DNA of 64,000 nt, from assembly GCA_023101885.1 (NCBI GenBank), contig JALPQD010000087.1:7043102-7107101 (forward strand). The letters are read 5' to 3'. The position numbers and the translations under genes were made by a program. Position 1 is the first letter of the stretch. Each line of letters opens with the position of its first letter. Below, piece after piece: positions 46,681 through 58,308 of the stretch. Under the pieces are notes generated by a model. It saw nothing but the letters and a program-made list of their open reading frames with translations. It was not told the DNA's origin and did not search any database. This DNA comes from Typhlomys cinereus (Eukaryota > Chordata > Mammalia > Rodentia > Platacanthomyidae).

Positions 46681-49600
46681 AGGGAGTCTTTGAATTTGAA
46701 CATCAACTTCAATTCACTATTGATCCTCTCCCTACAGTGGTGCACTTTTTTCTTTGTGCATGCACATCTTTATATGACATCTGCATACCAATCCCTTTCA
46801 GTGCCTGATGAGGAGAGAAGATCCATTTAAATATGTTTGAAAGGAAGACCTATTCAAAGGGAAAGTGAAAAGCCAGCTTTCGAACAGGTGGGTTAAATGA
46901 GTCAGGAGGGAGATTACAGAGCTTCTCCGCAAAGCTGGGCAGATCCTCCCCCAGCACCTGTAGAGAAATGGCAGTGCTGCCTCTCCTCTGAAATGGAAGC
47001 TCATTCCTGTTTCTTCTGCCTCATGGCCAGGCTTCTTCCCCTAGGTGGGCTGACTCTCACCTGAACAGCCAAACACAATCAATTCAATGAAGCAAAGCTT
47101 GTACACCAGACAAGTATTGAGAGTTAAGGTTGCGTGGGGGAGGGAGGGTCCGACTCTGTCCCATGTATGAAAGAATCCAAAGTATTTACTCCTCAGAAAG
47201 AAAATTCTTAGTAAGGATAAGCCAACTTAAAGACAAACTCCTCAACCTACCCGAGTTAACTTCTCTCTTTTGCTCAAATCTGGCAAATCAAGGAGTCAGG
47301 AAGGTCTCTTGAAGTCTGTTTCATAGCTGGACCTTCAGGCAGTGAATGGAAGGCTAGAGTGGCAGAAGTTACTTAAAATGCAAATGTGGCAAAGGGAACT
47401 ATGGCTGTGGGTAGTTATAAATGACTTTGGAGATTTGGGGAGACTAAATCTTCCAAGCTTACTGAAAAACAGTCATTTTAATGGTAAGTCTCTCCCTGAA
47501 TACTGCTCATGTATTGGAACATCCTCTTATTAAATTACAGTGTTTTATAACCAGTGAATAAAATTGGTATCATGTTTACTATGCAAAATCCCGGCTATTT
47601 TTCAAATGGATATATATTTTTAATATAAAATTGAAATTTAATATCTAAAGCACCAAGCAATAAAACCAACCCACCTAGTTTCAAACCCTAGTTAAATTAC
47701 TTTTTGAATTTTTGTATCTAATAACATAGCACAATCATACTGAAACAAGATTAACACTGTGATACTATTTGTTTAGGAAACCCAGAGTGTTGCTATGGAA
47801 ACAGACATTCTGGGTATCTATGGAAACAGTGACTGTTGTAAATAAAGATACTGAAAAGGGGAACCTAGTAAACCTAGCATTCTGATTCTAAGAAAAAGAG
47901 CAGAGTGTTGGGAGGCAGGGGAAGAAAATTATACTTTGTTACAAAAGAAGCCTTTATTTTTTTTTTCTTGTAGCAAGACTTTTAAGCTAAGTTTTCAAAT
48001 TGTGGGTCTTCAATAATCTTCTGTTATTGCTATCTTCCCATTAACTCTCCAAATAATAGCCCATTTGTACTAAGCACAAAAACATTCCTTAAGTACTCTT
48101 TGACTCAACTTTAGCCTGATAACATTTTATCAGCCAAATGACTTTTCCTAATAATGTTAAAGTGGAAAACAAAATTGTAGAGAGCCTCTGTTTAATAAGA
48201 TTTTGAGATTCTAAAGTAATAACTTTTGAAAATCTACACATATTATTTACCAGACACAATTTTAAATTGTGTTATTAAAATAAAGTTAGGGGCTTTTCGT
48301 TTGTTTTTGTGATGAACATTTGAATCCATTATTTGAATGCATAAGATTTTGTAGTAATTTACAACTGAGATTCTCTGGATACATCACATCTTAATAGAAA
48401 GCATTAAGTATTTTTTACTTTCCTTCTGATATGGCCAAGGTGTTTACATACTGAGAAAACTGTCCCATATAGTGGAATGAAGGAAACTTACTAAAATGCA
48501 GAATGTGAAAAAAAGGAATAAAAATAAAAGTCAGCAGAATGCAATATGCTGCCAAGTTCTCACAATAATTACATGGTTTGCACAGTTACAAGTGCAGGAA
48601 GACTGACTGACTTCTTGTCAGAGTAAAAGTAAGCAACCAAGGAATGTTGACATTGCCATCTGAATGAGGCAAGACAGAGGAAGTAAAGGAAGATGGATAT
48701 GGTCTTCCAAAGCATGAAAAGTACATACCACCTGGTTGTAGCCCAGATTCCAAGGTATCCTTCTCTCTCAAGTCTCTGTGTTTATCACTATCACTGAGAG
48801 GCAGGCAGAATAGTCTTGTGGAACTGATATCCAAGCTCACTCCTGAAACTGCTAGAATTTCAGTTCTTCTAACATGTTAGCAAGCAAACGGTTCAGGCTA
48901 AACATAGCAACACATTCTATCTTTTTGTTTACCGTATTTGAATTTGAAATAATACATTGTTGGATTTGTTTGGCTTTATCCTTGAAGTCTGTCATTTTTG
49001 ATTCTCCTAACAGATTCCCCCAACAGCCTATGATGTTATTTTAATAAATAAGCATTTTAATTGAAAAGTTTGAGTTAGATCATTGGTTTTCGAATGATGT
49101 TTCTGGCAAGGGCAAAGATCAGAGTTAGCCCACTATGTCCCCTAATCATAGCAGCCGTTCTCGTCTTCATGTAAGTAAATATCCTCTTCGAATATTTCCT
49201 TTGAAAGAAGGAAGTAGAAAAGGAAGTAGGGAAAAACAAGGTGAAAATTAGTCTCATGCTCAAAGATGTTTCCTCTCTTCAACCAGCCCAAGATGACAGA
49301 GGTAAATAGATAATGACATGACGACTGCCAATTCTCTTTCTGGGAAAGGTTATTTCCCTGGCTGGTCAATTGTACCTTCTTCTTTCTCTGCCCTCACCTG
49401 ATGAGCTAGGAGAGACAGAGCTGGCTTCTTCTTTGGGATCTGTAAAGACACTAATCCTTTTGAATCAGGGCCCCACCCTTATTGACTCTTTTAACCTAAA
49501 ACACTTCCTTACTCTCAAAGCAATTGCAGGAGGGGATTAGAGAATTAATATGTATATTTATGGAGGAAACAATTTAATGCTCTGAAATTTTAACTACATC

Positions 49601-50159
49601 ATGTTTTTGTGTTTTTTTAGAAACACTGCAGACCAGAAAAGATCGCTAGGTAGACTACTACAAACACTTAGTTAAGTGTTATTTATGTAACCATTTGGTA
49701 TGATGTCTTTTTGGCTCTTGTATGAAATGGAAAAGAGCTTGCATATAGGCTAAGTGGAAAAATTAAAAAAAAATAGTCATGTATCTGCACATGGATTATT
49801 GACAAGCATGTAAAAAAAAAAAAAAAAAGGACCTGTGTTTAGAAAAAAAAATACAGGTGATGTTTCAAAATAGCGTGGCCATCAGAGTGAGAGAGGGAAT
49901 ACTGGAAAAAAAATGCCTAGGAGAAGAGGGGATGAAATGTAGGAGGGGCTAAAGGACTCAGAGAATAACCCTAAGATTGTGAGATGGAAACAAGTAATAA
50001 CTTCCTGTTATTAATATGTTAAAAAGCATCTTTTGAAAAAAGAAATAAGAATGGGCAGTCCCTATGCAGAGAAGCACAGAGAGAGGAAAAGAGAAAAAAC
50101 AAACCAAAGGAAAAAAAAAAGTCCTGGGTAGCTTCACCTAGAATCCAGTGATAATTAAA
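46681..50159. other. Unassigned AT-rich DNA
   Basis: About 3.5 kb with no supported gene or recognised repeat. Several A-rich runs lie at 49760-49850. Short frames have no recognisable domain. Confidence 0.45.
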
Positions 50160-51335
50160 ACTGTTCTAGAAATGAAAGAACTTCCTGATAAGTTGTTGAT
50201 CAGAGAGATCTTAAAAACTCCCAAACATATAGATTTTTTCCATTACTCTTGGAAGACCCTATTACTGAAGATGCAACACATATGAATAACAGGACGTGGA
50301 CAATTACCCAACCTGGAACTAGTATAAAAGCTTCCTCCTTGCTGGACATCCCACATAATACCTACTGTAGAAGATATTGCGGAGAAAAACAATCAAAGGC
50401 CTCATCAACCTGTAAAATCTGCAAGCTGAAATAGCAATCATCAGGGCAACAGGTATATATCAGTGTACTAGTGGCATGAGTATCAAGGAGGCAAGCAACA
50501 GCTTTTTGACTGGATTTAAGGCTCACTTATAAGAATGAAGCTCATTCTTATTGCAAATTAGAACAAGAACCTATGAAAGGGAAAGAAATAGGTGACAAGA
50601 GAAGAGCAGACTATCAATGTTTGGCTAGGAAGACAGTACACCAAACTCCCTTGTAAATACCCATTAGGAAACCCATAGATTGGAAGAACACTCAGCATAC
50701 AGCCTAAAGATCTTCTTTTAAAACAGAAAGTATTTATTACTGTAAAGCACTACTTTCTGCAATACAGAAAAGTAAGTGACTGTGGATTTCTTGTCCCTAA
50801 AGAGGACATATAAGCCTCATTCACTACCCTCCCAAGGCTTAAGGATCTCATGGAAGAGGGGGAAAAAAGATTGTAAGAACCTGAAGTGGGAAAGTGGTGG
50901 GCAAGACAGTATCTCTTGGACGTGACTTGGTCAGAATATGTATACGTACACAAGAATTGCATGGTAACTGTCTTATCATCATCTCATCATGAAATCAGAA
51001 AGATCCCAAGAAGTTCCACCACCTCTCTGAGAGATTGATAAGGACTATTGCTCATGTGGAAGAAAAGGAGGATACTTCCATCAATAGTAAACCAATTGAT
51101 CTAGGTACTTTCCTAGAGCCTGAATCATGTCAGGGCATATGTCATCAAAGAAAAGCTAGATGAAATATTGTGGGCCACACAAGTAAAAGGATTCGAAAAT
51201 AAGAAGTCTGGCAGGGGAAATGAAAGGTTGTAAAGGGAAAAGGAGGGGGATGGGATTTAGGGCTAAGGGGTGAAGATATTATAAATTCATTATATTAATA
51301 CATGCAACATTGAAAAAGAGAATAAAAATATTAAC
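50160..51335 (+). mobile_element. Old rodent L1 3' end (Lx-like 3' UTR), diverged
   Basis: The block 'ctcatggaagagggggaaaa' followed by 'aagattgtaagaacctgaag', and the closing 'aggagggggatgggatttag' purine-rich tract with an A-rich end near 51310, follow the order I recall for 3' UTRs of older murine L1 (Lx) families. It is unlike the 3' UTR of the young L1 at 57,353 and would be a separate, older lineage. The left boundary is approximate. No ORF2 remnant is recognisable. Confidence 0.5.
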
Positions 51336-51976
51336 AGAAGCAGTTTTTAGGTAACTGGTATATTTGATCGTTTTTCTCCTAATCAAAATTTCTTAAAATT
51401 CTTTATATTTACTTATCACTTGTGTATTAAAAACTGCTTTAATTATCTGATTAAATTTAATCATCCCTGATTTTATGGGTGAAATAAATACAAAAGCACA
51501 CATTTTCCACATTATTAAACTGATGAGTTTGTATTTTTGGCACTTATACATTTAGACTGTACATCATTAAAATTTATACTTAAAATGTCTATATTAAGAA
51601 CTTTTCTGAACATTAATTCATGAATGTGATTTGAACATGTTAATACATATTGACATTTATATAAATATCCATTACAAGTGAATGAGAAAGTTGTTAGCAA
51701 GCTTCCTGAGGAAAATAGACCTTTTGCAAGTAAAATCTCAGTATTACAGTGCACTTCCTAGACTGAAGTGCAGTGTCTGCTGTCAAGGCTGAGTTGTGGG
51801 TTTCTGCCCATACCCATGCTCCTGAAGATACCCTGAGAAATAACTGCTAAATCCAGGGAGGAGTGACCAGTGCTTAAATGATCATAGGTAGGGCACCTTA
51901 TTGAATTGGTGTGCTACATCCTGTTTCGCAATTCTCTAAGGTAGCTATTTGACTAATTTTCAGAAAGTTTCAACCA
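51336..51976. other. Unassigned AT-rich DNA
   Basis: Lies between the old L1 3' end and the SINE interrupted by the young L1. Nothing else is supported. Confidence 0.5.
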
Positions 51977-52056
51977 GGACTGGGGAGATAGTTGGGGGAT
52001 TAAAGCTTTTGTCTCACAAGCAAAAGGATCTATGTTCAGATCCCCAGATCTCATGT
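51977..52056 (+). repeat. B2-like SINE, 5' part, interrupted by the full-length L1
   Basis: 'ggactggggagatagttggg' is followed by 'ggattaaagcttttgtctca', 'caagcaaaaggatc' and the weak B box 'gttcagatccc'. It breaks off where the L1 begins and resumes at 58347 in register with the family. Confidence 0.88.
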
Positions 52057-52073
52057 AAAACTTTCCAATGGGT
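52057..52073. repeat. L1 target-site duplication, left copy
   Basis: 'aaaactttccaatgggt', identical to 58330-58346. On the opposite strand the pre-insertion site reads TTTT/A, the preferred L1 endonuclease cleavage site. Confidence 0.97.
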
Positions 52074-52074
52074 T

Positions 52075-52253
52075 TTTTCGCCCCACCCCCGCTCCGCCGG
52101 TCGGGACGCGTAGGCGAGATCCAGCCGGGCCTCAACGCGCGCTCTAGGACCCCAGGTCAGCCCACGGGGACCCGGCTCCGACTCCCGCCATCCAGCCGGA
52201 GCCGCGCGGGGGCCCAGGGAACGAGGAGCACCTCCCCCTGCGCCCATCCTCCC
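52075..52253 (+). repeat. 5' UTR monomer 1
   Basis: A complete 179-base unit, rich in CpG. The partial second unit starts at 52254. Confidence 0.8.
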
Positions 52254-52328
52254 TTTTCGCCCCACCCCGCTCCGCCAGTCGGGACACGCACGCGGTCCAC
52301 CCGGGCCTCACCCCGCTCCCTAGGTAAG
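52254..52328 (+). repeat. 5' UTR monomer 2, partial
   Basis: It shares about 75 bases with monomer 1 with small indels and substitutions, then diverges. Confidence 0.8.
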
Positions 52329-52407
52329 TCCCCGTTCAGGCCCCGCCCACCAGTACCCCAGGCCAAATAATTCAGTTTAGTGAAATTGAGAGATCTTAAG
52401 AGTTAAA

Positions 52408-53476
52408 ATGACAATGCCAAAGTCAAAGTGCAAATCCATGAGAAGCAACACTCAAGTAAACAAATCTCCCACTGAAGAAATTAATCCCATAATGTTAGAC
52501 TCCAAAAAGAACAAACCCGCGGAAAAAGGCCAAGAAAGCCTGACCCAGGATAACGACTTTCAAAATATGATCATTACCATGTTCAATACTATGAAAGAGG
52601 AAATCCGGGAGGAATTACATAATCGAATCAATCGCTTTGAAGAGGAACACAACAGATATCTGGAGGAGTTGAGAAAAACAGTGCAAGAAACAAAAAGCGG
52701 CATAGAACAGTTAAAACAAACTCAAGCAGAGTTTAAAACTGAGCTAAAAGACAAGTTATCTTCAACCCAGAACGCCACAGAGAGTCTTATCAACAGAACT
52801 AATGAAGCAGAAAACAGAATTTCAGACCTTGAAGATAAAGTGGGAGTACTAGCCAGCTCAATGGAAGAGGTTGTTAAAGCCAAAAAGATACTTGAGAGAA
52901 ATATCCAAGAGATATGGGACACCCTGAAGAAGCCTAACATGCGTATTCATGGAATACCGGAGCAAGAATCTCAAATACCACCCCTGAGGAAATTTTTCAA
53001 ACGATCATCAAGGAAAACTTTCCTCATCTAAAGAAAGAGAGGCCCATTCATATACAAGAGGCATTCCGCACCCCAAACAGATACGACCAAACTAGAAGCA
53101 CACCGCGGCAAATAATAGTTAAAACACTCCACATTCAAGATAAAGAACTGGTGCTGAGAGCTTCAAGGGAGAAAAAACAAGTCACTTTTAAAGGCAAACC
53201 TATTAAATAACAAATGACTTCTCAGTCGAAACAGTAAAAGCAAGAAGAGCTTGGAGAGACATACTTCAAGTATTGAATGAGCAAAAATGTCAACCCAGGC
53301 TGATTTACCCTGCAAAACTATCAGTCATGATCGAGGGAGAAAGAAAAATTTTCCAGCACAAAGACAACTTTAAGGGATACATGGCCACCAAACCAGGCCT
53401 TCAAAAACTGCTAGAAATGATACTCAAGCGTGAAGAAAAAAACAGGCATATCCAGGAGAACAGAAGGCAAATATAA
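52408..53476 (+). pseudogene. ORF1: L1 ORF1 (RNA-binding chaperone), two frameshifts
   Basis: ORF1p is a trimeric RNA-binding protein with nucleic-acid chaperone activity that packages L1 RNA in the cytoplasm. The start at 52408 (a second ATG follows at 52414) opens a frame of 207 codons. It has a basic N-terminus, a long coiled coil at about residues 50-175 (heptad-like 'EEELHNRINRFEEEH' region and 'ENRISDLEDKVG'), and the start of the RRM ('MRIHGIPEQ'). The frame breaks near 52970-52986. The RRM continues one phase back (from 52986), breaks again at about 53207 in 'cctattaaataac', and the C-terminal domain ('CQPRLIYPAKLS') continues in a third phase to the stop at 53474-53476. Each step is equivalent to a one-base deletion. 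Allowing for both gives about 356 residues, a normal ORF1p length. As written, only the coiled coil and the start of the RRM would be made. Confidence 0.95.
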
Positions 53477-53526
53477 CACCATTAAAAGCGAAGCAATATA
53501 CTTATAAAAGCTACTAAACATAATAA
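53477..53526 (+). other. ORF1-ORF2 spacer
   Basis: Fifty A-rich bases between the ORF1 stop and the ORF2 ATG. The gap is close to the spacing in other mammalian L1s, where ORF2 is translated by an unconventional, inefficient route from the same mRNA. Confidence 0.85.
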
Positions 53527-56500
53527 ATGTCTGGAATTAACAATAGTTTCTCCATTATAACACTAAATGTTAATGGACTTAATTCACCGATCAAGAGACA
53601 CAGATTACAAACTTGGATTAAAAATCACAATCCATCAATCTGCTGCCTGCAGGAAACCCATCTCACCACAAAAGATAGGCACGCTCTAAAAATAAAAGGC
53701 TGGTCAACAATTCTACAAGCAAATGGAAGCAGAAAACAGGCAGGGGTAGCCATTATGCTATCAGACAAAGTGGATTTCAAACCAAAAAAAATTATAAGAG
53801 ACACGGATGGATACTACATTTTAGTCAGAGGTACAATTCACCAGGAAGACTTCACAATACTGAACATATATGCACCCAATACGGGCCCCTCCACATTCAT
53901 TAAGAAAACCCTACAGCGTCTAAAGCAAGAAATCAACCCCCAAACGATAATTCTTGGGGACTTCAACACCGCCCTCTCTACATGGGATAGATCAGCAGGT
54001 CAAAAGCTTAACAGAGACACTTTGGAACTTAATCAAACCCTGAAAGAAATGGGCCTCACAGATCTCTATCGAACTTTTCACCCACGCACCAAAGAATACA
54101 CATTTTTTCTCAGCAGCACACGGAACTTTCTCCAAAATAGATCACATATTGGGCCACAAAATGAATCTACACATGTACAAGAAAGTTGAAATTCTAACCT
54201 GTGCCCTATCAGACCACCACGGCCTAAAGCTGGACATCCACAACACATCAAACAAGAGAAAATACACTAACTCCTGGAAACTTAACACTATGATGCTGAA
54301 TGAGAACTGGATTCAGGAAGAAATTAAAAAGGAAATTCAAGATTTCCTGAAAGTGAATGATAACGAAAATACAACTTACCAAAATCTCTGGGACACAATG
54401 AAAGCTGTTCTAAGAGGTAAGTTCATAGCTCTTAATGCCCACATCAAAAAAATGGAAACATCAGAAATAAACAACTTAACAATGCAGCTTAAAGCTTTAG
54501 AGAAACTAGAGCAATCTGATCCCAAAAGCAGTAGAAGAGAAGAGATTAGCAAAATAAGGGGAGAAATATCTGAAATCGAGACTAAGAAAACGATAGAAAA
54601 AATCAACAAATCGAAAAGCTGGTTCTTTGAAAAAATCAACAAGATTGATACACCCCTAGCTAAACTAACCAAAAGCAAGAGAGAGAAAACCCAAATTAAC
54701 AAAATTAGAAATGAACATGGAGTTATCACTACGGATACCCAAGAAATCCAGAGAATTATAACATCATATTTCAAAAACTTATACTCTGTGAAGTTTGACA
54801 ACACAAAAGAGATGGATGAATTTCTAAGTAAACACAACTTACCTAAATTGAATCAGGAAGTTGTGAATTACTTAAATAGTCCTATAACATATAAGGAAAT
54901 TGAGGAAGTAATCTCGAATCTTCCCACCAAAAAATGTCCTGGACCAGATGGATTCAGCACAGAGTTCTACAAGACATTTAAGGAGTTAATAACACCAATA
55001 CTCCTTAAACTGTTCCACCAAATAGCAAAGGAAGGAACACTACCAAATTCCTTCTATGAAGCTAATATCGTTTTAATCCCAAAACCTAATAAAGATTCAC
55101 TTAAAAAAGAAAACTATAGGCCGATCTCCCTGATGAACACAGATGCAAAGATTCTCAACAAAGTCTTAGCAAATCGGATTCAAAAACATATTAAAAAGAT
55201 CATTCATGGGGACCAAGTAGGCTTCATCCCCGGCACACAAGGTTGGTTCAACATACGCAAATCAATAAATGTAATTCATCATGTAAACCAGTCCAAAGTC
55301 CAAGACCACATGATACTCTCGATAGATGCAGAAAAAGCTTTTGACAAGATCCAACAGCCTTTTATGATCAAAACGCTAGAGACAGTAGGAATGGAAGGAA
55401 CTTTTATCAATATAATAAAAGCTGTATACAACAAGCCCACAGCAAGGATTATGCTCAATGGGGAACAATTGGAAGCATTCCCACTTCGATCAGGAACAAG
55501 ACAAGGCTGTCCACTCTCACCACTTCTATTCAATATTGTACTTGAAGTCTTAGCCGAAGCCATAAGACAAGAAAGGGACATAAGAGGGATTCAAATTGGC
55601 AAGGAAGAAGTCAAGCTATCTCTATTTGCAGATGACATGATCTTATACCTGAGTGATCCCAAAAACTCCACCAGGAAGCTCCTGGAACTAATTGAGAAGT
55701 TCAGCAGGGTGGCAGGATACAAAATAAATGTGCAAAAATCAGAGGCCTTCCTATATGCCCAGAATGAAAGAAGTGAAAAAGCCTTGAGAGAAACCATGCC
55801 ATTTACTATAACCCCTAAAAAAATGAAATACCTTGGTATAAACCTAACTAAGGAGGTAAAAGACCTTTACAATGAAAACTTTAAAACCCTAAAGAAAGAA
55901 ATTGCAGAAGACACCAGAAGGTGGAAAGACCTCCCTTGTTCCTGGATTGGCAGAATCAACATTGTAAAAATGACCATCCTACCAAAGGCAATATACAGAT
56001 TCAATGCTATACCAATCAAAATCCCAAAGCAATTCTTCAAAGAAGTTGACCAAACAATCTCAAAGTTCATATGGAGGCACAAAAGACCCAGGATAGCAAA
56101 AACAATCCTGAGTAACAAAAACACAGCTGGAGGTATTACCATACCAAACCTAAGTCTATACTACAAATCCATAGTTATAAAGACAGCCTGGTACTGGCTC
56201 CAAAATAGACACACAGATCAATGGATAAGGATTGAAGACCCAGATATAAGCCCACAAAGTTACAGCCACTTGGTCTTTGACAAAGGGGCCCAAAGAATCC
56301 AATGGAAAAAGAACAGCATCTTCAACAAATGGTGTTGGCAAAACTGGATCTCCACATGCAGAAGATTAAAGCTGGACCCGTACTTGTCACCATGTACAAG
56401 ACTTAATTCCAAATGGATCAAGGACCTTGATATCAGGCCAGAGACTTTAAAAGCCATAGTTGAAAGGATAGGGAACTCCCTCGAGCTGATTGGGCTAGGC

Positions 56501-57352
56501 CAACACTTCCTAAACAGACATCCAATGGCACAGTCACTGCTACCAACTCTCAACAGTTGGGATCTTGTGAAATTAAAGAGCTTCTGTTCAGATAAAGAGA
56601 TTGTCGCACGAGCTCAAAGGCAACCCACAGAATGGGAGAAAATCTTCACTAACCACATATCTGACAGAGCTCTACTGTCCAGAGTGCACAAAGAACTTAG
56701 AAAATTAAACTCCAAGGAAAACACTGGCCCAATTAAAAAATGGGCCCTGGAACTTCAAAGAAACTTTACCAGGGATGAAATTAAAATGTCTAACAATTAT
56801 CTTAAAAAATGCTCCACTTCCTTCGCCATCAGGGAAATGCAAATCAAAACTTCCCTGAGATATCATCTCACCCCGGTCAGGATGGCAAAAATCCACAGTA
56901 CAAACAACGACAAATGCTGGAGAGGATGTGGGGAGAGGGGAACTCTCCTACATTGTTGGTGGGAATGCAGGCTCATACAGCCACTCTGGCGAGCCGTCTG
57001 GAGATTCTTAAAGAAATTAAAGATTGAAATGCCGTATGACCCTGCTATCCCACTTTTGGGAATAACCCCCCAAGCAGCAGAGGTTCGCCTCGATAGCACA
57101 AGCTCGACCATGTTCATAGCAGCACTGTTTACAATAGCAAAGTCATGGAATCAACCTAAATGTCCAACAGTTGACGAGTGGATAAGGAAACTGTGGTACA
57201 TCTATACAATGGAGTACTACTCAGCCATCAAAAATGATGAATTACTGGAATTTGCTGGGAAATGGATGTCATTAGAAAGAATTATATTAAGTGAAGTATC
57301 CCAAACCCAGAAAATTAAGCGCCGTATGTACTCCCTAATAGGTGGCTCCTAG
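53527..57352 (+). pseudogene. ORF2: L1 ORF2 (endonuclease/reverse transcriptase), one frameshift
   Basis: ORF2p nicks target DNA and primes reverse transcription of L1 RNA. The start at 53527 opens an apurinic-endonuclease-like domain with N14, E43, Y115, D145 and N147 ('LGDFNTAL') in place. A run of six T's at 54103-54108 carries an extra base, so the first frame ends after 220 codons. The second frame holds D205 ('KIDHI') and H230 ('SDHH'), and is open for 1067 codons from an ATG at 54149. It contains the reverse transcriptase with D600 ('[10 protein letters not shown]'), '[14 protein letters not shown]', and FADD with D702/D703 at 55631-55636, then a C-terminal Cys-rich segment CX3CX7HX4C (C1130, C1134, H1142, C1147; 56915-56968). 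Numbering is from 53527 with the extra base removed and agrees with human ORF2p. Total length would be 1274 residues. No other stop is present. Several long minus-strand frames are shadows. Confidence 0.97.
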
Positions 57353-58308
57353 TACCAAACTCGCCCAGCCCACATTGGGACACTCAAAAGTAAACCTATG
57401 TAACACAGTAATTGCAAGGATTATGAACAAGAGAGATGGGTTAGGAGGGCCACACCAGAAACAAGGAGAGAGGAGACCATGTTACAGCAGAGAAAATAGG
57501 CCTCCATCAAGGTCTGCAAGTAAGTAATGAGAAACCTGGTTAAGTTCACAGACGTTCTTTCCTGATCTCACCAGAAAGGGAGGGCATATAGTCTAGCAGA
57601 TAAAAAGTAATCATTGTGCAAATGGGTAATGGACCCCGCCCTCAGTGAGGTTTCCTACTCTTATTACATCTACCCTTGAATGTGCTATTACAACAAGACT
57701 CCAGTTTAACAGCTTTTTGTCTCTGGCCAGGGGGTGACATACAGTGCCCAGCAGAATGGAGTGAAGGGAATTGCAGGAGCAGAAAAACTGAAAAGAAAAT
57801 CAACAAACCACAATCCAGAACTTCAGAGACTCTATATCAATCACATAGAACTAGGACAGCCTAATCTCTCCCCATCCTGGAGCTCAGGGACATTTGCGGA
57901 AGAGGGGGCGGTAAGATTGTAAGAGCAAAAGGATGGGAGGAGCAACGATTTGCAAGATTCTCAACAATAGTTGGGGCCAAAGCAATCATAATGGAACTTT
58001 GCATGCCCTGCGCAATGTCCAGCGCACTGTTGCCCTCATAAAGTCTAGCATCTGTTAAGGGCACCGAGACCCCTGGAGGCAAGGGATTGACAGCCATAGT
58101 AGTAATCTTATGATTAAGGGGAACAAGAGAAAGGGCTTATGGAAATGCCACTGGGTCCTTATATGTCATCGGAGAGGAGGACCCAGTGGAGAGTTAGGCG
58201 CACACAATAAAGGACTCTCTGGGAATTGGGGGGGAGACACTGGGGGAAGGGGAGGGGGGAGGGAGGGAACTGGTAAAAAATTTTAAAATGTATAATTAAA
58301 TTTTTAAT
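57353..58308 (+). other. L1 3' UTR with G-rich tract and polyadenylation signal
   Basis: Non-coding region of about 0.95 kb. A purine/G-rich tract at about 58227-58272 contains several runs of three or more G's, a G-quadruplex-prone feature common to mammalian L1 3' UTRs. The end has 'ttttaataaaa', which provides an AATAAA signal directly before the tail. The antisense copies A (30327) and B (33367) match this region, so it defines their family. Confidence 0.93.

Larger units (their letters stand above)
52074..52407 (+). promoter_or_regulatory. L1 5' UTR with tandem GC-rich monomers (internal promoter)
   Basis: The unit beginning 'ttttcgccccacccc' at 52075 recurs at 52254, an offset of 179 bases. 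Both copies continue 'gctccgcc', 'gtcggga' and 'gggcctca'. The first unit is full (52075-52253). The second keeps about the first 75 bases before passing into a non-repeated region that leads to ORF1. Mouse L1 families also have monomeric promoters, so promoter function is inferred from position and that precedent. It is the most CpG-rich stretch in the window and likely a methylation target. A perfect splice-donor consensus 'ag|gtaagt' occurs at 52322-52329. With under two monomers it may be 5'-truncated relative to the longest family members. Confidence 0.85.

Noticed and set aside
52074..52407. CpG island promoter of a host gene
   Set aside because: It lies exactly between the L1 target-site duplication and L1 ORF1 and has the monomer structure of an L1 promoter, so a host gene is not needed to explain it.
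54376..54837. 153-codon minus-strand frame
   Set aside because: It is a shadow of L1 ORF2. Its hydrophobic composition reflects antisense reading of an A-rich coding strand.
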